The notes under the pieces: model-generated
The model's input: only the letters and a program-made list of their open reading frames with translations
Database searches by the model: none
Told to the model about the DNA's origin: nothing
Shown: in pieces, positions 25,312-32,777 of the stretch
Numbering within the stretch: the stretch's first letter is position 1
Layout of the letters: every line of letters starts with the position of its first letter
Position numbers and translations under genes: made by a program
DNA from: Dyella_B nitratireducens
GTDB lineage: Bacteria; Pseudomonadota; Gammaproteobacteria; Xanthomonadales; Rhodanobacteraceae
Length of the DNA stretch: 64,000 nt
Assembly: GCF_049532905.1 (NCBI RefSeq)
Contig: NZ_CP064032.1
Location: forward strand, 3,038,001 to 3,102,000
Reading direction: 5' to 3'

Positions 25312-25416
25312 CTACCCGGCTGAATGTCGATTCAGCGGTCGGCGCGCACGCGACGTCATGCCAGCAGCCATGCGGGCGCTGGTAAGCACGGTAGCGGTAT
25401 AGACGGCTGAAGACAT
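25312..25416 (-). CDS. Candidate arginine-rich leader peptide upstream of argF'
   Basis: A 34-codon frame from ATG 25416 to TAG 25312, beginning MSSAVYTATVLTSARM and ending RPLNRHSAG. Five codons are arginine (residues 15, 23, 25, 26 and 30: CGC, CGT, CGC, CGA, CGA), four of them within eight codons before the predicted control structures. A weak ribosome site, GGAAA, lies eight to ten bases upstream. Shorter versions from ATG at codons 16 or 20 keep the arginine cluster. A ribosome held at codons 25-26 would cover the 5' arm of the hairpin at 25319-25336. Its role as an attenuation sensor of charged tRNA-Arg is inference. If it is not translated, it may be a chance frame. Confidence 0.6.
   Translation of the reverse strand: MSSAVYTATVLTSARMAAGMTSRARRPLNRHSAG
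25319..25336. promoter_or_regulatory. 18-bp palindrome: leader hairpin and/or ArgR box
   Basis: GCTGAAT at 25319-25325 and ATTCAGC at 25330-25336 are perfect inverse repeats around four bases. As RNA this is a 7-bp hairpin at the end of the leader peptide frame, overlapping the antiterminator segment by two bases. As DNA it fits the E. coli ARG-box core TGAAT-N4-ATTCA, although the spacer here is not AT-rich. It lies well downstream of the candidate promoter, so ArgR bound here would act as a roadblock. Sequence alone does not separate the two readings. Confidence 0.65.
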
Positions 25417-25441
25417 GAGGTTTCCGGGTGGTTGAATCTCA

Positions 25442-25470
25442 ATCATGACGGGATTTTCGTTGCCATGCAA
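25442..25470 (-). promoter_or_regulatory. Candidate promoter of the argF' leader
   Basis: Reading the minus strand, TTGCAT (25470-25465) and CATGAT (25447-25442) are separated by 17 bases. Each is an imperfect sigma-70 box. A small inverted repeat GTTGC/GCAAC at 25459-25471 overlaps the -35. It lies just downstream of the terminator of the preceding minus-strand gene and would start RNA about 15-25 bases ahead of the leader ATG. Confidence 0.4.
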
Positions 25471-25487
25471 CAGAAAATTTTTCACAA

Positions 25488-25523
25488 AAGAAAGGCGACC
25501 GTGCCGGAGGCAGCGGTCGCCTT
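25488..25523 (-). terminator. Intrinsic terminator of the glycine-zipper gene
   Basis: On the minus strand AAGGCGACCG (25523-25514) pairs over 10 bp with CGGTCGCCTT (25501-25492), followed by TCTTTTG. It ends the gene at 25543-26109 twenty bases after its stop codon, which isolates the argF' leader as a separate transcription unit. Confidence 0.85.
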
Positions 25524-25542
25524 GATGAAGCCGTGACGCCGG

Positions 25543-26109
25543 TTAGTCAGCGGGTGAGACGCTGACCCGCACCCGCAGGCGCTCGCCTGGGTCGTAGCTT
25601 AGGCGAGACATATAGACGTCGCCGTGATAGCGATATTCCACGTCGTAGCCGATGATCTGGCGTTGCTCGCTGACCTGGGTCACAGGCTGGCAGACCGTCT
25701 GGTTGCTGGTGTAGGTCTGGCCATTGCTGGAAACAGCATTACCGACTGCACCGCCCGCCACCGCGCCACCCACGATGGCCGCCGTATTGCCGCGGCCATG
25801 GCCGATGGTGCTGCCGAGCACGCCACCGACTACGGCACCGAGCACGGTGCCGACGCCTTTGTTACCCGGCGTCTGCTGTACCACCTGCTGGTCATAGCAC
25901 TGCGTACTCGGCGCAGCCGTACGGGCGACGCCATAGACCGGATCGACACGCAGCACGTCAGCCCATGCGTAGTGCGCATTGTCGGCCCCGGCTCCGGGAG
26001 CGCCCTGCGAAGGCGGCGGGGGTGGCGGATATCCGCCGTCCTGCGCCATCGCGCCCGTGGACATCACGGCTAACCCAAGCAGGGGGATCAACAGCATCTT
26101 GTTATTCAT
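25543..26109 (-). CDS. Secreted glycine-zipper 2TM-domain protein
   Basis: A 188-residue envelope protein. The signal peptide is MNNKMLLIPLLGLAVMSTGAMA, with cleavage near AMA-QD. A proline stretch (six prolines near residue 30) is followed by a glycine-zipper region at about 85-125 (GVGTVLGAVVGGVLGSTIGH, then GGAVAGGAVG) that would form a hairpin in the membrane. The C-terminal part (IIGYDVEYRYHGDVYMSRL) is the usual soluble tail of Rickettsia 17-kDa-like/YcfJ proteins. These are outer-membrane or periplasmic proteins of poorly known role. ATG 26109 is chosen because it begins the signal peptide. Confidence 0.85.
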   Translation of the reverse strand: MNNKMLLIPLLGLAVMSTGAMAQDGGYPPPPPPSQGAPGAGADNAHYAWADVLRVDPVYGVARTAAPSTQCYDQQVVQQTPGNKGVGTVLGAVVGGVLGSTIGHGRGNTAAIVGGAVAGGAVGNAVSSNGQTYTSNQTVCQPVTQVSEQRQIIGYDVEYRYHGDVYMSRLSYDPGERLRVRVSVSPAD

Positions 26110-26312
26110 GGACAACCTCCAGAAGAGGAATGAGGGCGCACTGCGCGTATGTTGAAATTCCAGCAAATTCACTCTGAATCCACGCTTAGAACTACCGCAA
26201 CTTAGTGCCTTGTTCCAGGCCGGTTTTCGAAACTTTTAAGACATTTCCCGACAGTACCGCCGTAAGAGCTTGATAAGATGGTGGGCTTACTAACTCGACC
26301 GTGCCGCCCGCC

Positions 26313-27689
26313 ATGCCGATCTCGCTCTACAACAGCCTCAGCCGCCGCATCGAGCCTTTCTCGCCGCTCGATCCGAGCCGGGTGACGGTGTATCTGTGCG
26401 GGCCCACGGTCTACAACTATGTCCACATCGGCAATGCGCGCGGCCCAGTGGTGTTCGACGTGCTGGTGAAGTTGCTGCGCCGGCATTATCCCCAGGTTGT
26501 CTATGCCCGCAACATCACCGACGTAGACGACAAGATCAACGCCGCCGCCCTCGAACAAGGTGTGCCGATCGGTCAGATCACCAGCCGTTTCGCCCAGGCC
26601 TACCGTGAGGACATGGCTGGGTTGGGCATCGCCACGCCGGACGTCGAGCCGTATGCCACCGCGCACATCGGCGAGATCATCGAGATGATCCAGACGCTGA
26701 TCGGCAACGGTCACGCCTACGAGGCCGAGGGGCATGTTCTTTTCGACGTGGACTCCTATCCCGCCTACGGTGAGTTGTCCGGCCGCGACACCGACGAACT
26801 GATCGCCGGTGCGCGCGTGGAAGTGGCACCTTATAAGAAGAGCTCTACCGACTTCGTGTTGTGGAAGCCCTCCACTCCGGAACTGCCTGGTTGGGACAGT
26901 CCCTGGGGTCGCGGCCGGCCCGGCTGGCATATCGAATGCTCGGCAATGAGTGCGGCGCATCTGGGCGAAACCATCGACATCCATGCCGGTGGCGTGGACT
27001 TGCAGTTTCCGCATCACGAAAACGAAATCGCCCAATCGACGTGCGCACACGGCGGCAAAACGTTCGCGCGCTGGTGGCTGCACAACGGCATGCTCACCTT
27101 TGAAGGGCGCAAGATGTCCAAATCACTGGGCAACGTGCTGCACGTGCATGAGTTGCTCAAGATGCATCCGCACGAAGCGCTGCGCCTGCTGCTGTTGCGC
27201 GGCCACTACCGCCAACCGCTGGACTGGTCGGAGGCGGCCATCGCCCAGGCCATCAGTACGCTGGATGGATGGTATCGCGTGCTGCGCGAACTAAGTGACA
27301 TCACCGTCGATACGACGCAGCCGCTGCCGGTACCAGGGCGCCTGGAAGCAGCTCTTTGCGACGACCTCAACACCCCACAAGCTCTCGCGGAGCTGTCGCT
27401 ATTGGCCGATGCCGCTCGGCAAATGCCCAGCGCCGCCGCCAAGGCCGCCTTGCTCGGCGGTGGCGCGGTGCTTGGCCTGTTGCAGCAGGATCCCGAAACG
27501 TGGTTCAAACAGGCCGGAGGCAGTGAGGTAAATGCCGAGCGCGTCGAGGCATTGCTGGAAGAACGCCGCGCCGCACGCGCCGCACGCGATTTTGCGCGGG
27601 CTGATGCGATCCGCGGCGAATTGACCGCCATGGGCGTGGTGATCGAAGACGGCGTCCAGGGCACACGCTGGAGCGTAGCGAAGCATTGA
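26313..27689 (+). CDS. cysS: Cysteinyl-tRNA synthetase
   Basis: A 458-residue class I synthetase charging tRNA-Cys. The HIGH motif appears as YVHIGNARG and the KMSKS motif as GRKMSKSLGN. The zinc ligands are in YLCGPTVYN, WHIECSAMS and FPHHENEIAQ. A GTG four codons upstream is in frame, but ATG 26313 gives the usual N-terminus (MPISLYNSLSRRIEPF). It is monocistronic or linked to sufE 49 bases downstream, an apt pair since both handle cysteine. Confidence 0.95.
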   Translation: MPISLYNSLSRRIEPFSPLDPSRVTVYLCGPTVYNYVHIGNARGPVVFDVLVKLLRRHYPQVVYARNITDVDDKINAAALEQGVPIGQITSRFAQAYREDMAGLGIATPDVEPYATAHIGEIIEMIQTLIGNGHAYEAEGHVLFDVDSYPAYGELSGRDTDELIAGARVEVAPYKKSSTDFVLWKPSTPELPGWDSPWGRGRPGWHIECSAMSAAHLGETIDIHAGGVDLQFPHHENEIAQSTCAHGGKTFARWWLHNGMLTFEGRKMSKSLGNVLHVHELLKMHPHEALRLLLLRGHYRQPLDWSEAAIAQAISTLDGWYRVLRELSDITVDTTQPLPVPGRLEAALCDDLNTPQALAELSLLADAARQMPSAAAKAALLGGGAVLGLLQQDPETWFKQAGGSEVNAERVEALLEERRAARAARDFARADAIRGELTAMGVVIEDGVQGTRWSVAKH

Positions 27690-27738
27690 AATACTGCGGT
27701 TTGGCCCGAGCTAAGGCCAACCGCGCCATAATTTATCC

Positions 27739-28167
27739 ATGAACACTCTTGCCCCCGCCAGCGCCGCCCAGGCTCAACAGGACATCGCCGACGAGTTCGC
27801 CTTCTTCGGCGACTGGACCGAGCGCTACCAATACCTGATCGATCTCGGCAAACAGCTCCCGCCGTTTCCGGAAGACGGGAAGACCGAGGAATACCGCGTG
27901 CACGGTTGCCAGTCGATGGTCTGGCTGGTGCCCAGCGGCGATGCTTCGAACATGCACTTCGACGCCACCAGCGACTCGGCCATCGTTTCCGGTCTGATCG
28001 CTCTGGTGCTGCGCGTGTATTCCGATCGGCCAGCGGCCGAGATCGTCGCGACGGAACCAGCGTTCATCCAGGAAATCGGGCTGGCCAAGCATTTGTCGCC
28101 GACGCGTTCGAATGGCTTGGCGGCGATGTTGGTGAAGCTGAAGGCATACGCGGCTGCAAAGCTGTAG
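27739..28167 (+). CDS. sufE: SufE-family sulfur acceptor
   Basis: A 142-residue protein that accepts persulfide sulfur from a SufS/CsdA cysteine desulfurase for Fe-S cluster assembly. The acceptor cysteine is residue 57 in YRVHGCQSMVWL, and the C-terminal GLAKHLSPTRSNGLAAMLVKL is the family signature. No suf genes are adjacent, so it may serve CsdA or a remote suf system. The stop codon TAG lies within the GTAG head of the following palindromic repeat. Confidence 0.92.
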   Translation: MNTLAPASAAQAQQDIADEFAFFGDWTERYQYLIDLGKQLPPFPEDGKTEEYRVHGCQSMVWLVPSGDASNMHFDATSDSAIVSGLIALVLRVYSDRPAAEIVATEPAFIQEIGLAKHLSPTRSNGLAAMLVKLKAYAAAKL

Positions 28168-28236
28168 GTTGGGATGCAAACCCCAACGTCACGGCCTTGC
28201 CTGCATGGCAATGTTGGGGCTTGCACCCCAATCTAC
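28164..28236. repeat. Paired GTAG-headed palindromic repeat
   Basis: 28164-28187 (GTAGGTTGGGATGCAAACCC onward) and 28213-28236 (inverse, ending CTAC) form the same head-to-head pair as at 5178-5250, with the same spacing style. The first unit starts one base before the sufE stop codon and supplies it. Confidence 0.85.
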
Positions 28237-28237
28237 G

Positions 28238-28264
28238 AAAAGCCCCGCACCAGGCGGGGCTTTT
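28238..28264. terminator. Bidirectional intrinsic terminator between sufE and dksA
   Basis: AAAAGCCCCGC (28238-28248) and GCGGGGCTTTT (28254-28264) form an 11-bp stem with A/T runs on both sides. It can stop transcripts from the convergent sufE (plus) and dksA (minus) genes. Confidence 0.92.
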
Positions 28265-28285
28265 CATGTGTTGATACCTAACGGA

Positions 28286-29365
28286 TCAGTCACCCATCTG
28301 CTTCTGCAGATGCTCGCGACGCTCCTGCGCATCCAGCGACAGCGTGGCGATCGGGCGGGCATCCAGGCGCTCGAGGCCGATTTCCTCATCGGTCTCTTCG
28401 CAGTAGCCGTAACGGCCTTCCTCGATGCGGCGGAGCGCCTTGTCGATCTTGGAAATCAACTTGCGGTAGCGGTCGCGGGTGCGCAGCTCCAGGGAGTTTT
28501 CCGTCTCGCGGGTGGCGCGCTCGGCTTCATCGCCGACGTCACGCACCTCGTCACGGAGGTTTTCCATGGTCTGGCGCGACTCTTCCACCAACTGCTCACG
28601 CCAGGTGCGCAGCTTGTTGCGGAAGTACGCAAGATGACGGGGATTCATGTACTCCTCGTCGGACGAAGGACGATAGCCCGGAGGCAGATCGATATTCGTG
28701 GTGATGGGCAGGGCGTAACGGCCGTCTTCGCGGGTTACACCATTATCGAGCGTTGTAGCGGAGCTGTTCATTGATGACTGCGTGGTTTTCTGCTTCTTGC
28801 TGGAGGAGTTTTGCGCAGTGGCATTCGCTACGCGCGGTACCGGGGCGTGTCCCACGGCACTGGCCACCTTGCCTGTAATGGGCCGGACGACAGGTGATGA
28901 TACGACCTGAGGTGTTGCAGTTTGTGTAGCTGTTGCCGCCTTTGATACCGGGGCCGGCGTGGCAGGAGCCGGAGCTGGTTTCGAGGCCGCAGGCTTGGCA
29001 ACGGTTTTTTCCGCCGGTTTTTTGGCGGGCGCCGGCGCCGGTTTGGGGGCAGGCGCAGCGTGCTTGGGTTCGGGCTTCTTGACCTCGGGCTTGGCTGCCT
29101 TTTTCACTGCCTTGGCCGGCTCGGCCTGTTTCGGATGTGGCTTGGCGACTGGCTTGGCCACGGCTTTCTTAGCCGGCGCTGCTTTCTTGGCAACCGCCTT
29201 GGCCGGTGCTTTCTTAGCCTCGGCCTTCTTGGCCGGTGCCGCCTTTTTCGCGGACTTGGGGGCAGCGACCTTGGCCGTACTGACCTTGGTGTCGTTGCTC
29301 TTGCCCGCAGCCTTCCCTTTTACTGCTTTCTTGGCGGCGGTCGAATTATGCGTGGTTTTCGCCAT
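28286..29365 (-). CDS. dksA: DksA-family RNA polymerase-binding protein with histone H1-like N-terminal tail
   Basis: A 359-residue protein. The C-terminal 150 residues are DksA-like: YMNPRHLAYFRNKLRTWREQ, a coiled coil to about residue 310, then IEEGRYGYCEETDEEIGLER. DksA binds the polymerase secondary channel and tunes stringent-response promoters. The first 200 residues are low-complexity Lys/Ala/Pro repeats (KKAAPAKKAVAKP and variants), like histone H1 tails or AlgP. Only one of the four zinc-finger cysteines of E. coli DksA remains, with E, S and A elsewhere, so a zinc site is unlikely. An internal ATG at codon 199 (MNSSATTLDN) would give a conventional-size DksA of about 161 residues, so two forms are possible. 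Confidence 0.88.
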   Translation of the reverse strand: MAKTTHNSTAAKKAVKGKAAGKSNDTKVSTAKVAAPKSAKKAAPAKKAEAKKAPAKAVAKKAAPAKKAVAKPVAKPHPKQAEPAKAVKKAAKPEVKKPEPKHAAPAPKPAPAPAKKPAEKTVAKPAASKPAPAPATPAPVSKAATATQTATPQVVSSPVVRPITGKVASAVGHAPVPRVANATAQNSSSKKQKTTQSSMNSSATTLDNGVTREDGRYALPITTNIDLPPGYRPSSDEEYMNPRHLAYFRNKLRTWREQLVEESRQTMENLRDEVRDVGDEAERATRETENSLELRTRDRYRKLISKIDKALRRIEEGRYGYCEETDEEIGLERLDARPIATLSLDAQERREHLQKQMGD

Positions 29366-29480
29366 TTACCTTCACCGTTTTGGCCTTGGCGGCCGGCTGT
29401 TATAGCCCAATACCCTTCACACCGGCAACCGTCCTTCTGGGATACTTACATTCTTGGGTCTCAAAGCGGTATGCAGCCAT

Positions 29481-29759
29481 GTGAACGCCGTGAGTCGATT
29501 GATTATCTTCCTGCTCAATCTCTACAAACGCTTCGTGAGCCCGCTGTTAGGACAGCGTTGTCGCTTTTACCCCAGTTGCTCGGATTATGCACGCATTGCT
29601 GTCTCCCGCTTCGGTCCATGGCGAGGTGGCTTGCTGGCCGGATGGCGGATAGTACGCTGTCAGCCGCTGTGCCCGGGCGGTAACGATCCGGTGCCCGAGC
29701 ATTTCCATTTTCCTGGCTGTCATGCCTCAGGCAAGGTCCCGAAAGATGGGGCTCCTTGA
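29481..29759 (+). CDS. yidD: Membrane protein insertion efficiency factor YidD
   Basis: A protein of about 92 residues that assists YidC-dependent insertion of inner-membrane proteins. The family core is LLNLYKRFVSPLLGQRCRFY followed by PSCSDYARIAVSRFG and CQPLCPGGNDPVP. The N-terminal hydrophobic helix is amphipathic, as expected. GTG 29481 or GTG 29490 are the likely starts; neither has a good ribosome site. Usually yidD lies between rnpA and yidC near oriC. Here it stands alone between dksA and a dihydroorotase gene, and has about 20 extra C-terminal residues with His and Cys. Confidence 0.88.
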   Translation: MNAVSRLIIFLLNLYKRFVSPLLGQRCRFYPSCSDYARIAVSRFGPWRGGLLAGWRIVRCQPLCPGGNDPVPEHFHFPGCHASGKVPKDGAP

Positions 29760-29813
29760 GCGCGGCACAAGTCCAAAGGCCTTTCTAAGTTTCCCTTTCT
29801 TTGAGGAGTTCGC

Positions 29814-31151
29814 ATGTCCACCGACTGGCTGATCAAGAACGCCGAACTGGTCAATGAAGGCCGCCGCTTCCACGCTGACCTGCGCGTCAAGCACGGCCGC
29901 ATCGATGCTATCGGCGACAGCCTGAGCGAGCGCCCTGGCGAACAGGTGATCGATGCCACCGGCCTGTGGCTGCTGCCTGGCATGGTCGACGACCAGGTGC
30001 ACTTCCGCGAACCAGGGCTTACTCACAAGGCGGATATCGCGCACGAGTCGCGCGCCTGCGCCGCAGGCGGCATCACCAGCTTCATGGAGATGCCCAATAC
30101 CAAGCCACCGGCGCTGGATCGCGAATCGCTGGAAGCCAAGTACGCACGCGCCGCGGAAACCTCGGCCGTGAACTACGCGTTCTATCTCGGCGCCAGCAAC
30201 GACAACCTCGAGGCGATTCGTAGTCTGGATCCGAAAGCCGCGCCGGGTATCAAGGTGTTCATGGGCGCCTCCACCGGCAACATGCTGGTGGACAATCCCG
30301 ACACGTTGGACGGCATCTTCCGCGAAGCGCCCACGCCAATCATTACGCATTGCGAAGACACGCCAATGATCGATGCGCTGCATGCCAAGGCGCGCGAAAA
30401 ATACGGCGACAACATCCCAGCACGCGAACATCCGCTGATCCGCTCGCGCGAGGCCTGCATCAAGTCCACCCGGCTGGCAATCTCGCTGGCGCAAAAGCAC
30501 GGCACACGTCTGCACGTGCTGCATATTTCCACGGCCGATGAGTTGGCTCTGTTCCAACCCGGCCCGCTCAAGGGCAAGCAGATCACGGCTGAAACCTGTG
30601 TGCATTTCCTGCATTTCAGTGATGCGGATTACGAACGGCTGGGCTTTCTGATCAAGTGCAATCCGGCCATCAAGACGGCTGCGGATCGCGAAGCGATTAC
30701 CAAGGCCGTGGCAGAAAGCCGTATCGACGTGCTGGCCACCGACCACGCACCACATCTACTGGAAGAGAAGGCGCAGCTCTACGACAAGGCTCCTTCCGGC
30801 CTGCCGCTGGTGCAATTTGCCCTGCAGGCGGCCCTGCAGCGCGTGACCGAAGGCAAGCTTACGCTGGAACGCGTGGTGGAAGCCGTCAGCCACGCACCGA
30901 CTACGCTGTTCAGTGTGCACGAACGCGGTTTTCTGCGCGAAGGCTATGCAGCCGACCTGGTGCTGGTCGATCCACGCAAGCCGCACACCGTGAGCCGCGA
31001 AGAAGTGCTGTCGAAGTGCGGCTGGTCGCCATTCGAAGGCTACACCTTCAGCCATTCCATTGCGGCAACGTTCGTCAATGGACGACGCGTATGGGATGGC
31101 ACGCGCGTGGACGAAAGCGTGCGAGGCGAGCGTTTGGCGTTTGATCGTTGA
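29814..31151 (+). CDS. pyrC: Dihydroorotase (class I type)
   Basis: A 445-residue amidohydrolase of pyrimidine synthesis. The metal-binding region reads VDDQVHFREPGLTHKADIAH: the second histidine of the usual HxH is present, but the first is glutamine, a form I associate with a recognised dihydroorotase subgroup. The bridging lysine is in GIKVFMGASTG. Further ligands are in ITHCEDTPM and HVLHISTADEL, and the catalytic aspartate is in LATDHAPH. GGAG precedes ATG 29814. It stands alone, away from other pyr genes. Confidence 0.88.
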   Translation: MSTDWLIKNAELVNEGRRFHADLRVKHGRIDAIGDSLSERPGEQVIDATGLWLLPGMVDDQVHFREPGLTHKADIAHESRACAAGGITSFMEMPNTKPPALDRESLEAKYARAAETSAVNYAFYLGASNDNLEAIRSLDPKAAPGIKVFMGASTGNMLVDNPDTLDGIFREAPTPIITHCEDTPMIDALHAKAREKYGDNIPAREHPLIRSREACIKSTRLAISLAQKHGTRLHVLHISTADELALFQPGPLKGKQITAETCVHFLHFSDADYERLGFLIKCNPAIKTAADREAITKAVAESRIDVLATDHAPHLLEEKAQLYDKAPSGLPLVQFALQAALQRVTEGKLTLERVVEAVSHAPTTLFSVHERGFLREGYAADLVLVDPRKPHTVSREEVLSKCGWSPFEGYTFSHSIAATFVNGRRVWDGTRVDESVRGERLAFDR

Positions 31152-31172
31152 ATGGCGCGTGGCCATGCTGCT

Positions 31173-31192
31173 ACACCCGCCTAGGCGGGTGT
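31173..31192. terminator. Palindromic hairpin between convergent genes
   Basis: ACACCCGCCTAGGCGGGTGT is a perfect 20-base palindrome lying between the stops of pyrC (plus) and the YbaY-like gene (minus). There is no T-run on either side, so it may act as a transcript-end stabiliser rather than a classical terminator. Confidence 0.55.
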
Positions 31193-31206
31193 GGCGCACG
31201 CAGTCA

Positions 31207-31635
31207 TCATTGCAATTCGGAAATCATTACCAACACCGGTCCATCGTTGCCAGAGTTGCCAAGTACTCTGGTCTCCGTATCGTTGGTCGCAAGCGTACGG
31301 TCACCCTGCTTGATGCTCGCCGATATCCTGAAATCCGTCCCGTTGGCGACGTCGCGCGGTTCGTAGCTCAACACGAACGGGACCGGCGACGAGCCGATCG
31401 GCGCAATGCGATCGGTTGCGATCACACCCGCGGGCGCATCGTGCCGATTGAGTGTGACAACCAGATAGGCATCGGGCGGCAGGTCGTGCGTGAGGTGATA
31501 GTCAACTTCACCAGCCAACGACTTCATCAGCGTCTGCTGTTGTGGCAGCGTCTCATGTTTGCCGAAGTGCGGCATCCAACTGCAGCCGGCAAGTGCGCAT
31601 GTGCCGGCCAAAAGCACTCCGTAGCGGATCTTCAT
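31207..31635 (-). CDS. YbaY-family lipoprotein
   Basis: A 142-residue lipoprotein. The signal ends in the lipobox LAGC (cysteine at residue 18) after MKIRYGVLLAGTCALAGC. The mature domain is a single beta-sandwich of the YbaY/YscW type: LPPDAYLVVTLNRHDAP, later YEPRDVANGTDFRISASI. The YscW relative is a secretin pilot, but chromosomal YbaY proteins have unknown roles. The residue after the cysteine is serine, which predicts the outer membrane. It lies 59 bases downstream of folE2 on the same strand. Confidence 0.85.
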   Translation of the reverse strand: MKIRYGVLLAGTCALAGCSWMPHFGKHETLPQQQTLMKSLAGEVDYHLTHDLPPDAYLVVTLNRHDAPAGVIATDRIAPIGSSPVPFVLSYEPRDVANGTDFRISASIKQGDRTLATNDTETRVLGNSGNDGPVLVMISELQ

Positions 31636-31694
31636 GGGAACTCCTCATCTGCGAACAGGCGGATGATAACAACCGCGCGCTCACCGGCGTTGAA

Positions 31695-32645
31695 TTAGCC
31701 CCGCCTGTTTCCGTAACCATCGGTCACGCCTTTGCTGGCATAAGCCACGGCATCGTGCGGATGCAGGCTTTCCTGATGCTCGAGGCGTACGTGGAAATCG
31801 GCGATGCTGTCATCGGCATCGAGTGCACGCTGGATGCGGCGTGCGGCGTCTTCGCAGAACATCAGGTTGCTGCCGTTGGCGAGGGCGAAGGCTTGTTCGT
31901 CTTCGCGCTTCACGGCTGTCTGCACGGGTGTACCTAGGACCTGTTCGACGCAATCGAGCAGGTGGATCAAGTTCAGCGGCGCACCATCATGGAAGCGCAC
32001 CAGCAAGCGAGCCACGCTGCGCTGCGCATGCGGTGTCGCCACGATGCCCTTCTCGCTACCCAGCCAAGCCAGTACCGCGGCGCGGTCCAGCGGCTTGCCG
32101 GCATCGAAATCCTTGGCGAACTGATCCTGGATTAACTGACGTGACAACGCAGCCGATGCAGGACAGGTCGAGGAGTAGACCACTTCCGTACCCACTTCCA
32201 GGCGAAACCCGTCCTTGCACAAATGGGCTTCGATGGAGACCGGATACGCACGCCAGCCGCTGTTGCTACTGCGCAAGGCGGCGCGGCGCACAAGTTGGTC
32301 GAAACGAATGCTGATACGCGCGCGATCGGCCAGCTCCTTGTGCGACTCGAGAAAGCCACGCAGCAATGATTCCAGCACGCTGGGGTCGACCGGCCTGGTG
32401 CTCAGGTATTCGTCGACCAGCAGATACAGGCGCGACATATGGATGCCGCGTTTGTCCGGCCGGGTGAGATTCACGAAAGCGCCCACCTGGGCGCTGGAAC
32501 GCTGCACCGAACCGTCACCGGCGTCAAACAGCACCGGCACCTCGATACCGTCCATGCCGACCCAATCCAGTGCACCAGCCAGATGCGGCTGTGCCTGGCT
32601 GGCGACGTCGGGCATCAAGCGAACGGTATTTTCATGGGTATGCAT
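31695..32645 (-). CDS. folE2: GTP cyclohydrolase FolE2 (type IB)
   Basis: A 316-residue enzyme converting GTP to dihydroneopterin triphosphate for folate and queuosine synthesis. Family traits are DWVGMDGIEVPVLF near the start, LTRPDKRGIHMSRLYLLVDE, and the metal-site cysteine in VYSSTCPASAALSRQL. The end is AYASKGVTDGYGNRRG. FolE2 uses various metals and in many bacteria replaces zinc-dependent FolE under zinc limitation. I saw no convincing Zur box upstream, so it may be the main enzyme here. Confidence 0.92.
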   Translation of the reverse strand: MHTHENTVRLMPDVASQAQPHLAGALDWVGMDGIEVPVLFDAGDGSVQRSSAQVGAFVNLTRPDKRGIHMSRLYLLVDEYLSTRPVDPSVLESLLRGFLESHKELADRARISIRFDQLVRRAALRSSNSGWRAYPVSIEAHLCKDGFRLEVGTEVVYSSTCPASAALSRQLIQDQFAKDFDAGKPLDRAAVLAWLGSEKGIVATPHAQRSVARLLVRFHDGAPLNLIHLLDCVEQVLGTPVQTAVKREDEQAFALANGSNLMFCEDAARRIQRALDADDSIADFHVRLEHQESLHPHDAVAYASKGVTDGYGNRRG

Positions 32646-32777
32646 GGAAATTCCTCGATCCTCCCCTCTCGGCTCGAAGGAAGGCTGATTTTGCTCAGGC
32701 CGCCGGGATGCGGCAACGGCGCTAATGTTGAGGCAGCTCGCCGCGCCGCAACAAGTCTCACATTGAGAACAGTGCGT

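Noticed and set aside
32646..32777. Possible Zur box or folate riboswitch upstream of folE2
   Set aside because: Only a loose GTTG...CAAC symmetry was visible; nothing matched a Zur palindrome or a THF aptamer well enough to report.
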